Positions 1-5,492 of a DNA stretch of 5,829 bases are shown here, one piece after another; within the stretch, counting starts at the first letter, position 1, and each line of letters begins with the position of its first letter. The stretch covers positions 1-5,829 of the forward strand of contig JAISTY010000032.1 of assembly GCA_031272375.1 (NCBI GenBank), given 5' to 3'. A model generated the notes under the pieces. The model was not told the DNA's origin and made no database searches. It worked only from the letters and a program-made list of their open reading frames with translations. Source of the stretch: Opitutaceae bacterium (GTDB lineage Bacteria > Verrucomicrobiota > Verrucomicrobiia > Opitutales > Opitutaceae). A program made the position numbers and the translations under genes.

Positions 1-1309
1 CCTGGGGGGTGGGTCGGGCGGGGGTCCGTTGACCGGGGGGGCCTATTGGGCTGGGGGCGATGGGCGGGCGGGGTTCGAGGTTCGGGTAGTCGTGGCAGCC
101 GACCATATACCAGACGCGGGTTTCCTTTTCGCCGGTGACGGGGTCGGTGAGGGTCATGGTGTGTTTGTAGAGGCCGAGTTCCTTGTCCTCGGTGACGGGG
201 CCGATTTCGAGGTGGTCGCTGTATTTGCCGGAGAAGTCGAAGGGGAGGCCGCAGTTGGCGTATTTGTAGGCTTGGCGGGCGCGGGCGATGTTTTCGGGGG
301 TCTGGGCGCAGTTCCAGCTGTCCCAGCGCGTCGCGTAGCCAAGTTCGCGGGTGCAATAGATGCGTTCGCACTGGGTGGCGCGGTTGCGGAGGGCGGGGGC
401 GGTGCCGGCGGCGTTGGGGTTGTTGAAGGCGAGGATGACGGCGAGGGTGTCGAGGGGGCGCGTGGGGTTGTCGCGGGTGCCGTAGATGAAGGGGGCGCGT
501 TTGCCGAGGGTGAGCTGGGGAACGAGGACGTTTTTCCGATGCGGCGGGAATTTCGGGAGGTCGGCGTCGCGTCCGACGGGGAGGGTTTTGTGGAGGAGGG
601 TGGCGGTCCAGAGGGAGCCGGACGGCGGGACGGGGTTGGGGAAGAGCGGGTGGGAGAAACGGTCGGCGCCGGCGGCGGTGGCGTTGGCGTAGCCGGGGCC
701 GGCGGAGACGGCATAGCCTTCCTTTTTCGGGATGTGCGCGCCCATGTAGTTGGCGTGGGCGGGGAAGATGCCGATCAGGGAAACGATGTCGCGCATGCCG
801 AGGGTGCCGAATGCGGCGGTTTTGGGGTCGGGGGAGAGGTCGCGGATGCCGGCGACGACGGAGACGGGGCCGTTGGCGGTCGCGAAGGGCAGGGCGTAGC
901 GGTGGTGGCGGTTGGCGGGGGAGCCGGGTTCGGTGGCGCGGGGGTGATTGGTCATGACGTAGGGCAGCTTGTCGCCGGGGCGGATGTCGCGGGAGTGTTG
1001 CGCGGCGAGCGGGGTTTCGGCGACGGGGTGGCCGCCGGCGTCGGTGGCGATGTTTTGGATGAGGAAGTCGGCGAGGGGCGGTTGCGGGGCGGAGGGTTGT
1101 CCGGCGGGGGCGTTGGCGGACGGGATGATTTTGAAGCCGGAAAAGCCGCCATTTCGGAGGATGGCGAGGGCGTTGGGGATGTGTTTTTTGACGACGGCGG
1201 CGCGGATGTCGTCCGGGGTGGGCGCGGGCGCCGCTGTCAACGGGAGAAGGAGCGCAGGGAAAGCGAGGAGGGCGGACAGGAGGAGCGCAAACGCGAGGGC
1301 GGGTTTCAT
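1..1309 (-). CDS. Exported protein of unknown function (C-terminus cut by window edge)
   Basis: I do not recognise this family. The frame is open from ATG at 1309 down to base 1, giving 436 residues with no stop. Residues 1-27 look like a Sec signal peptide: MK, then a long Leu/Ala/Phe core, then LTAA, with cleavage probably after A26. The mature protein should lie in the periplasm or outside the cell. There is no further obvious membrane segment. The C-terminal half is rich in aromatic residues and holds all five visible cysteines (C314, C319, C334, C353, C405), including a CERIYC pair and a GCHDYP motif; disulfides or metal binding are possible but unproven. The last 25 residues are Pro-rich and may be a tail or linker. 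The start is supported by the signal peptide and by the ATGA overlap with the upstream dihydrouridine synthase gene. The coding strand is strongly C-rich, with mostly NNC codons. Reality of the gene is well supported; its function is not. Confidence 0.8.
   Translation of the reverse strand, partial: MKPALAFALLLSALLAFPALLLPLTAAPAPTPDDIRAAVVKKHIPNALAILRNGGFSGFKIIPSANAPAGQPSAPQPPLADFLIQNIATDAGGHPVAETPLAAQHSRDIRPGDKLPYVMTNHPRATEPGSPANRHHRYALPFATANGPVSVVAGIRDLSPDPKTAAFGTLGMRDIVSLIGIFPAHANYMGAHIPKKEGYAVSAGPGYANATAAGADRFSHPLFPNPVPPSGSLWTATLLHKTLPVGRDADLPKFPPHRKNVLVPQLTLGKRAPFIYGTRDNPTRPLDTLAVILAFNNPNAAGTAPALRNRATQCERIYCTRELGYATRWDSWNCAQTPENIARARQAYKYANCGLPFDFSGKYSDHLEIGPVTEDKELGLYKHTMTLTDPVTGEKETRVWYMVGCHDYPNLEPRPPIAPSPIGPPGQRTPARPTPQ
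1306..1309 (-). other. ATGA stop/start overlap between dusB and the exported-protein gene
   Basis: On the minus strand the bases read ATGA. The downstream gene's ATG occupies 1309-1307 and the dusB TGA stop occupies 1308-1306. Such 4-base overlaps usually mean translational coupling by terminating ribosomes. No purine-rich Shine-Dalgarno is visible just before the ATG, so re-initiation is the likely way the second gene is translated. Confidence 0.85.
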
Positions 1310-2364
1310 GGGGACGTTGTAGCCGGAGAGGAATGGGCGTGTGTTTGAGGGGCGTGCTTCGGCAACAAGTTGCCGTCGGCGTCGCAAAAGGTCCGCCGCC
1401 ACCCGATGTAGTCGGCGACGAGCGCGTCGAACTCCGCGATGGAGGCGGCGCGCTCGATGTTTTGCCGGAAAAATTTCGCGGGGCCGAAGCGTCGCGAATA
1501 CCACTGCGCCGCCGTCAAAAAACGCCGCATGCCGGCGGCCTCGCCGTAAAATTCGCAATGCCGGACAAGGTGCCGCCGCATGACGCGGAGGCGTTCGTTG
1601 AAATCCGGTTCGGGCGGCAGGGCGCCGCCTTCGAGCCAGACCGCCGTCCGCTGGAAAATCCACGGGTCGTAAAGCGCGCCGCGCCCGATCGCCACGCCCG
1701 CGCAGCCGGTCTCGTCGAGCATCCTTTTCGCGGCCTCCGGCGTCGTCACGTCGCCGTTGCCGATGACGGGGATGTTGCCCGCGGCGCGGACGGTTTCGCG
1801 GATGCCGGCAAGGTTCACGCCGCCGGAATAGCCCTGCGCCCGCGTCCGCCCGTGGACGCAGAGGGCGGCGACGCCGGCGTCGGCGAGGGCGGCGGCAAGG
1901 GCGGGGGCGTTGACATGCCCGGAGTCCCAGCCGAGGCGCATTTTCACGGTGACGGGGATTTTTTTCACGGCGGCGACGACCCCGCGGACGAGGGCGGCCG
2001 CCGCGGGGATGTCGTTCATCATGGCGGCGCCGGCGCCTGTTTTGACGACCTTGTGGACGGGACAGCCCATGTTGAGGTCAACCGCCGCCGCGCCGAGCTG
2101 TTCGCAGATGAAGGCGGCGTCGCGCATTTCCGCCGGGTCGGTTCCGAAGAGCTGCATGGCGAGCGGGGAGTCGTCCGGGGCCGTCGCGAGGAGGCGCAGG
2201 GCGGCGGGGTTGCGTTCGATGAGGGAGCGGGCGTTGACAAGCTCGGTGGTGGCCCAGCCGACGCCCCCGAGTTCGCGGACGGTCAGGCGCATCGGCAGGT
2301 CCGTGTGCCCCGCGAGAGGGGAGAGGAAGAGGCGCGAGGAAAGGAGGAGGTCGCCGATGCGCAT
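1306..2364 (-). CDS. dusB: tRNA-dihydrouridine synthase (DusB/NifR3-like)
   Basis: This is a flavin (FMN) and NADPH-dependent cytosolic enzyme that reduces specific uridines of tRNA to dihydrouridine. The 352 residues match the usual family length (about 310-350). Visible family motifs, in order: LSPLAGHTD (14-22) at the first barrel strand; QLFGTDP (71-77); DLNMGCPVHKVVKTGAGAA (96-114) with C101 as the expected catalytic acid; TVKMRLGWD (139-147) with K141; VHGRTRAQGYSG (170-181) with H171; VIGNGDV (200-206) and AIGRGAL (225-231), which bind FMN phosphate in the family. The helical C-terminal tRNA-binding part follows, then a poorly conserved tail from about 331. The GCPVHKVVKTGAGAA wording fits DusB/NifR3 better than DusA or DusC, but the subfamily call is from memory of motifs. 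The start is the first Met before the barrel. No Shine-Dalgarno precedes it; a CCTCCC tract lies 6 bases upstream. The gene is divergent from the GYF_2-RDD gene, and its TGA overlaps the next ATG. Confidence 0.95.
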   Translation of the reverse strand: MRIGDLLLSSRLFLSPLAGHTDLPMRLTVRELGGVGWATTELVNARSLIERNPAALRLLATAPDDSPLAMQLFGTDPAEMRDAAFICEQLGAAAVDLNMGCPVHKVVKTGAGAAMMNDIPAAAALVRGVVAAVKKIPVTVKMRLGWDSGHVNAPALAAALADAGVAALCVHGRTRAQGYSGGVNLAGIRETVRAAGNIPVIGNGDVTTPEAAKRMLDETGCAGVAIGRGALYDPWIFQRTAVWLEGGALPPEPDFNERLRVMRRHLVRHCEFYGEAAGMRRFLTAAQWYSRRFGPAKFFRQNIERAASIAEFDALVADYIGWRRTFCDADGNLLPKHAPQTHAHSSPATTSP

Positions 2365-2464
2365 GTCGCCGGGAGGAGGGCAGGGCGCCGCGGGGCGGGC
2401 GACACAAAATCCGCCCCGCCTTCGCCATTGCGCCGCGGGTTGGCGCCTGTTTCATGCCGCCCCA
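2365..2464. promoter_or_regulatory. Divergent intergenic region between dusB and the GYF_2-RDD gene
   Basis: These 100 bases separate two divergent genes and so must hold, or lie close to, promoters for both directions. The sequence is very GC-rich apart from one short AT patch, acacaaaat at 2402-2410. CAAAAT (2405-2410) matches four of six bases of a sigma-70 -10 box, but no acceptable -35 lies about 17 bases upstream, so I do not call a specific promoter. A perfect inverted repeat flanks the AT patch. No riboswitch or terminator is recognisable. Confidence 0.5.
2390..2419. repeat. Perfect 9-base inverted repeat with 12-base AT-containing spacer
   Basis: The arm gcggggcgg (2390-2398) is the exact reverse complement of ccgccccgc (2411-2419). 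The 12 bases between them contain the only AT-rich patch of the divergent gap. It could be an operator for a dimeric regulator that controls both directions, or a hairpin in either leader. No T-tract follows on either strand, so it is not a convincing intrinsic terminator. In sequence this GC-rich a 9-base match can arise by chance. Confidence 0.4.
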
Positions 2465-3166
2465 ATGCACTGGTTTTACGCGCTCAACAACCAACGCCGC
2501 GGTCCCGTCACCCAGGGGGAGTTTGAACGCCTCGCGGAGGCGGGCGTCCTCACGCCGCAAACGCTCGTCTGGCGCCAGGGCATGGCGGGATGGCGGACGC
2601 TCGGGGATGTCCTCGCGGAGGATCCCGGCGTTCTGCCGGCGCCCCGCCCGCCGCCTTTGCCCGGAGAGGCCGCGCCGGCGCCCGCCGCCCAGCCCGCCGC
2701 CCAAGGCGCGGTCTTGCGCTACGCGGGTTTCCTTCCGCGCGTGGCGGCGCGGTTTGTTGACTACGTCATCCTGAGTTTCGCGAACGAGATCCTCTTCCGC
2801 GTCCTCGGCGCGGCGGGGTTGGTTCACGAGGTCAAATTTGACACGCCCGCCGACCTGTTGCGTCCGGAGATCGCCGCCGGGCTGTGGCAGCTTTCGCTGA
2901 TCGGGCTGCTGGTCGCGCTGGCCTACGAGATTTTCTTCATCCGCCGTTTCTCGGCGACGCCCGGCAAGCTCGCGCTCGGCCTGCGGCTTGTCCGCTCCGA
3001 CGGCTCGCGGTTGTCCGCCGGGCGCATAATCGGGCGGCATTTCGCGGATCTGCTCAACCACTTCACGTTCGGCTTGAGCTATCTGTTGGTGGCCATTGAC
3101 AGCGACCAGCGCCGCGGGCTGCACGACCATCTTGCGGACACCCGCGTTGTCCGGAAGAACGACTGA
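2465..3166 (+). CDS. GYF_2-RDD domain membrane protein
   Basis: A 233-residue protein with two recognisable parts. Residues 2-50 form a GYF_2 (DUF4339-like) domain: WFYALNNQRRGPV at the start, then TLVWRQGMAGWRTLGDV (33-49). This small cytoplasmic domain is common in bacterial membrane proteins and is thought to bind proline-rich peptides. A Pro/Ala-rich linker spans about 55-81. From about 84 it is an RDD family membrane domain: FLPRVAARFVDY (89-100) with the characteristic Arg and Asp in the first membrane segment, a second membrane segment near 138-158, SATPGKLALGLRLV (163-176), a third segment near 198-212, and RRGLHDHLADTRVV (216-229). The substrate and function of RDD proteins are mostly unknown; some have been reported as cation/proton antiporters. 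The chosen ATG sits directly before the GYF_2 domain; earlier in-frame codons run back into the antisense of dusB. No Shine-Dalgarno is visible. The sodium symporter gene starts 18 bases downstream and is probably co-transcribed. Confidence 0.92.
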   Translation: MHWFYALNNQRRGPVTQGEFERLAEAGVLTPQTLVWRQGMAGWRTLGDVLAEDPGVLPAPRPPPLPGEAAPAPAAQPAAQGAVLRYAGFLPRVAARFVDYVILSFANEILFRVLGAAGLVHEVKFDTPADLLRPEIAAGLWQLSLIGLLVALAYEIFFIRRFSATPGKLALGLRLVRSDGSRLSAGRIIGRHFADLLNHFTFGLSYLLVAIDSDQRRGLHDHLADTRVVRKND

Positions 3167-3184
3167 CGCCCCCACCTCCCTTCA

Positions 3185-4756
3185 ATGCACCCGATCCTCT
3201 ATTCCGGCATCGTTGTCCTCTATGTGCTGCTCATGCTCGCCATCGGCTGGTGGTGCATGCGCCGTTCCAAAAGCGTCGGCGACTTTTACCTTGGCGGGCG
3301 CGCGCTCGGCCCGTGGATGAGCGCGTTCGCCTACGGGACGACGTATTTTTCCGCCGTCCTTTTCATCGGCTACGCGGGCAAGCTCGGCTGGGGCTTCGGC
3401 ATCCACACCATGTGGATAGTCATCGGCAACACGCTCGTCGGCACCTTCCTCGCGTGGAAGATTCTCGCGGCGCGGACGCGCGACATGACGGTGCGTCTGA
3501 ACGCGCTCACGATGCCGGAGTTTCTCTCCGCCCGCTACGGCGGCAAAACGCTGCGGGTCGTGGCGGCGCTCGTCGTCTTTGTGTTTCTCGTCCCCTACTC
3601 CGCGTCGGTGCTGATGGGGTTGAGCTACATGTTCGAGATGACCCTGCGCATCCCCTACGAGGCCGCGCTCGTGTTCCTCGCGCTGCTCACGGCCGTTTAT
3701 CTTGTGATGGGCGGCTACTTCGCCGTCGCCGTCAGCGATTTTTTCCGGGGCATCATCGAGTTTGGCGGCGTAATGCTGATGGTCTGGCTGCTCGCGCACC
3801 GACCCGAGACCGGCGGCTTCGTCGAGGCCGCGCGGCGCCTTCTCAACGGCGGCCCGGAGATGGCGCCCGCGCTCGCGGGGACCGCGCGGCTCGGGCAGGG
3901 GATTTTTTCGGTCAACGCCCCCGGCTGGCTGCTCCTCGCGTGCCTTGTGCTCATCACCAGTTTCGGACCGTGGGCACTGCCGCAGATGGTGCAGAAATTC
4001 TACAGCATCCGGCGGAACGCCGACATCAACCGCGCCGTGCTCATCGCCTCGGTTTTCGCGCTCTTCATGTCGTTCGGCGCCTACTTCAGCGGCGCGCTCG
4101 CGCATCTCTTTTACGACAACAAGCTGCCCGCCGCGCTGCTCTCCGGGAACGGGACGCCGCTCTGGGACAAAATCATGCCGCACTTCATCACGACGTCGTC
4201 GCTGCCCGCCGCGCTTGTTCTCGTGATCGTGCTGATGGTTTTCAGCGCCTCGATGTCGAGCCTCTCCTCGCTCGTCCTCGTCTCCAGCTCCTCCATCGCG
4301 ATAGATTTCTGCGGGGCCTTCGGCAGCCGGCACGACAACCCCCGCGCGACGCTGCTGCTCCTGCGCGTCCTCTGCGTGGTGTTCGTGGCCGCGTCGCTGT
4401 TCATCGCGCTGAAGCAACCCGCCGTCATCGTGAACCTGATGGTGATGTCCTGGGGCGCGCTCGCCGGCGTGTTCCTCGCGCCCTACCTCTACGGCCTGTT
4501 CTGGAAACGCGCCACGCGCGCCGGCGCCCTCGCGGGGATGGCAGGCGGCCTCGCCGCGACCTTCACCCTGTTCCCGGCCTGGGGCGGCGTCGGCGCGCCC
4601 CTCGCCGGCGCGGTGACGATGCTGCTGCCGCTGGTGATTGTCCCCGTTGTCAGCCTTCTGACGCCGCCGCCTCCTCCGGAGCAAATCGCGCGGGCCTTCG
4701 GGGAAAAACAGGCCGACCCGCCCCCGAAATCACCCGGCAGCACGGCCTCCCCATAA
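3185..4756 (+). CDS. Sodium:solute symporter, SSF/SLC5 family
   Basis: An inner-membrane transporter of 523 residues that should couple inward sodium movement to uptake of a small solute. The substrate is not predictable from sequence; the family covers proline, pantothenate, sugars, carboxylates and others. Family signs: KSVGDFYLGGRALGPWMSAF (29-48) between the first two helices; a broken helix around GTTYFSAVLFIGYAG (51-65); GPWALPQMVQKFYSIR (261-276); and the Ser-rich FSASMSSLSSLVLVSSSS (353-370), which aligns with the PutP segment containing sodium-2 ligands S340/T341 (here S358/S359). I count about 13 hydrophobic segments, the family norm. The position matching PutP D55 is Y54. The tail from about 493 is soluble and Pro-rich (P494-P498), ending near KSPGSTASP. 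The start is the first Met, preceded by CCTCCC instead of a Shine-Dalgarno. Likely in an operon with the RDD gene. Confidence 0.93.
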   Translation: MHPILYSGIVVLYVLLMLAIGWWCMRRSKSVGDFYLGGRALGPWMSAFAYGTTYFSAVLFIGYAGKLGWGFGIHTMWIVIGNTLVGTFLAWKILAARTRDMTVRLNALTMPEFLSARYGGKTLRVVAALVVFVFLVPYSASVLMGLSYMFEMTLRIPYEAALVFLALLTAVYLVMGGYFAVAVSDFFRGIIEFGGVMLMVWLLAHRPETGGFVEAARRLLNGGPEMAPALAGTARLGQGIFSVNAPGWLLLACLVLITSFGPWALPQMVQKFYSIRRNADINRAVLIASVFALFMSFGAYFSGALAHLFYDNKLPAALLSGNGTPLWDKIMPHFITTSSLPAALVLVIVLMVFSASMSSLSSLVLVSSSSIAIDFCGAFGSRHDNPRATLLLLRVLCVVFVAASLFIALKQPAVIVNLMVMSWGALAGVFLAPYLYGLFWKRATRAGALAGMAGGLAATFTLFPAWGGVGAPLAGAVTMLLPLVIVPVVSLLTPPPPPEQIARAFGEKQADPPPKSPGSTASP

Positions 4757-4859
4757 CGTTCCCGTTCCCCGCGGCGGACGTTTGTTTTTCCCCGCGCAAA
4801 ACGCGCGCCCGCGAAGCAAACTCTTGCCCGCGCCGCCCGCGCCCCCACCCTCCCGCGAC
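4757..4859 (+). other. 103-base gap upstream of ribE; no riboswitch seen
   Basis: This gap probably carries a promoter or read-through leader for ribE. It starts with C-rich sequence, has a T-rich patch (tttgttttt, 4781-4789), then a short potential hairpin with arms cgcgc (4793-4797) and gcgcg (4803-4807) around an aaaac loop, and ends in an almost purine-free run. I see no clear -35/-10 pair. No T-tract follows the hairpin, so it is not a good terminator for the symporter gene. The gap is too short for a full FMN riboswitch, and its conserved elements are not visible. Confidence 0.5.
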
Positions 4860-5489
4860 ATGTTCACTGGCATCATTGAGGAAACCGGCGCCGTCGCCTC
4901 CTTCACCCGCGGGGGTGACGCGTGGAAACTCCGCGTCGCCGCCCAAACCACCCTCGAAGGCACCCGACCGGGCGACTCCATCGCCGTCAACGGCTGCTGC
5001 CTCACCGTCACCGAAACCGGCGCCTCCTCGCTGTCCTTCGACGTCCTCGAACAATCCCGCCGCCTCACCTCGCTTTCCGCCATCGCGCCGGACCGCCCGT
5101 TTCCCCTCGTCAACCTTGAGCGCGCCCTCCGTTTCAACGGCAAAATGGGCGGCCACTTCGTCACCGGGCACATTGACGGCCTCGGCGTCATCGAAACCCT
5201 CGAACCTCGCGGCGCCGACCATTACCTCCGCGTCCGCGTCCCCGGCGGCTGCGCCCACCCCCTCGTTCCCAAAGGATCCATCGCCATTGACGGCATCTCG
5301 CTCACCCTCGCCGAGGTTTTTGAAAACGCCTTCGCCTGCTGGCTCATCCCGACGACCCTGCGGCTCACCAACCTTCGCGAAAAACGCCCCGGCGACCCCG
5401 TCAACCTTGAGTTCGACCTGCTGGGCAAATACGTCGAAAAGCTCCTTGTCCGGGAAAAGCCGGACGCCGCGGAGCGGAAACAGGAATGA
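4860..5489 (+). CDS. ribE: Riboflavin synthase, alpha chain
   Basis: A cytosolic enzyme, normally a trimer, that dismutates two 6,7-dimethyl-8-ribityllumazine molecules to riboflavin and 5-amino-6-ribitylaminouracil, the last step of riboflavin synthesis. The 209 residues match the family length. Two lumazine-binding repeats are visible: repeat 1 starts MFTGIIEETGAV (1-12) with SIAVNGCCLTV (40-50) and NLERAL (85-90); repeat 2 starts GGHFVTGHIDGLG (97-109) with KGSIAIDGISLTL (138-150) and IPTTLRLTN (163-171). The E. coli-type motif here is IPHT, so the His position is Thr; this site varies in the family. The Met at 4860 is fixed by the universal MFTGI N-terminus. No Shine-Dalgarno precedes it; CCTCCC lies 5 bases upstream. 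The probable uracil-DNA glycosylase gene begins 3 bases after the stop. No other rib gene is in the window. The gene is C-rich on the coding strand, unlike the symporter before it. Confidence 0.97.
   Translation: MFTGIIEETGAVASFTRGGDAWKLRVAAQTTLEGTRPGDSIAVNGCCLTVTETGASSLSFDVLEQSRRLTSLSAIAPDRPFPLVNLERALRFNGKMGGHFVTGHIDGLGVIETLEPRGADHYLRVRVPGGCAHPLVPKGSIAIDGISLTLAEVFENAFACWLIPTTLRLTNLREKRPGDPVNLEFDLLGKYVEKLLVREKPDAAERKQE
5482..5485 (+). promoter_or_regulatory. Shine-Dalgarno-like AGGA deciding the GTG start at 5493
   Basis: The bases AGGA lie 7 bases before the GTG at 5493, inside the last codons of ribE. This is the only start in the window with a purine-rich site at normal spacing, and it supports GTG as the start of the last gene. 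The nearby ATG at 5486, overlapping the ribE stop, is in another frame that stops after about 22 codons. Confidence 0.55.
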
Positions 5490-5492
5490 CCC

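Noticed and set aside
29..1348. Long plus-strand open frame of 439 codons
   Set aside because: It is antisense to the exported-protein gene. Its product is a Gly/Val/Glu-rich low-complexity chain with no domain, as expected from the complement of NNC-rich codons. The minus-strand frame has a signal peptide and normal composition.
1910..2464. N-terminal extension of the GYF_2-RDD protein
   Set aside because: The frame stays open upstream, but that part is antisense to dusB, Arg/Ser-rich and without domains. The GYF_2 domain begins at the ATG at 2465.
1333..2526. Long plus-strand open frame of 397 codons
   Set aside because: It is antisense to dusB, whose minus-strand product shows the full set of Dus motifs.
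3182..4684. Minus-strand open frame of 500 codons
   Set aside because: It is antisense to the symporter. The product is rich in Arg/Glu/His/Gly with no hydrophobic core, typical of a shadow of a membrane-protein gene.
4793..4807. Hairpin as an intrinsic terminator after the symporter
   Set aside because: The stem is only 5 bases and no T-tract follows on the plus strand. The T-rich patch comes before it.
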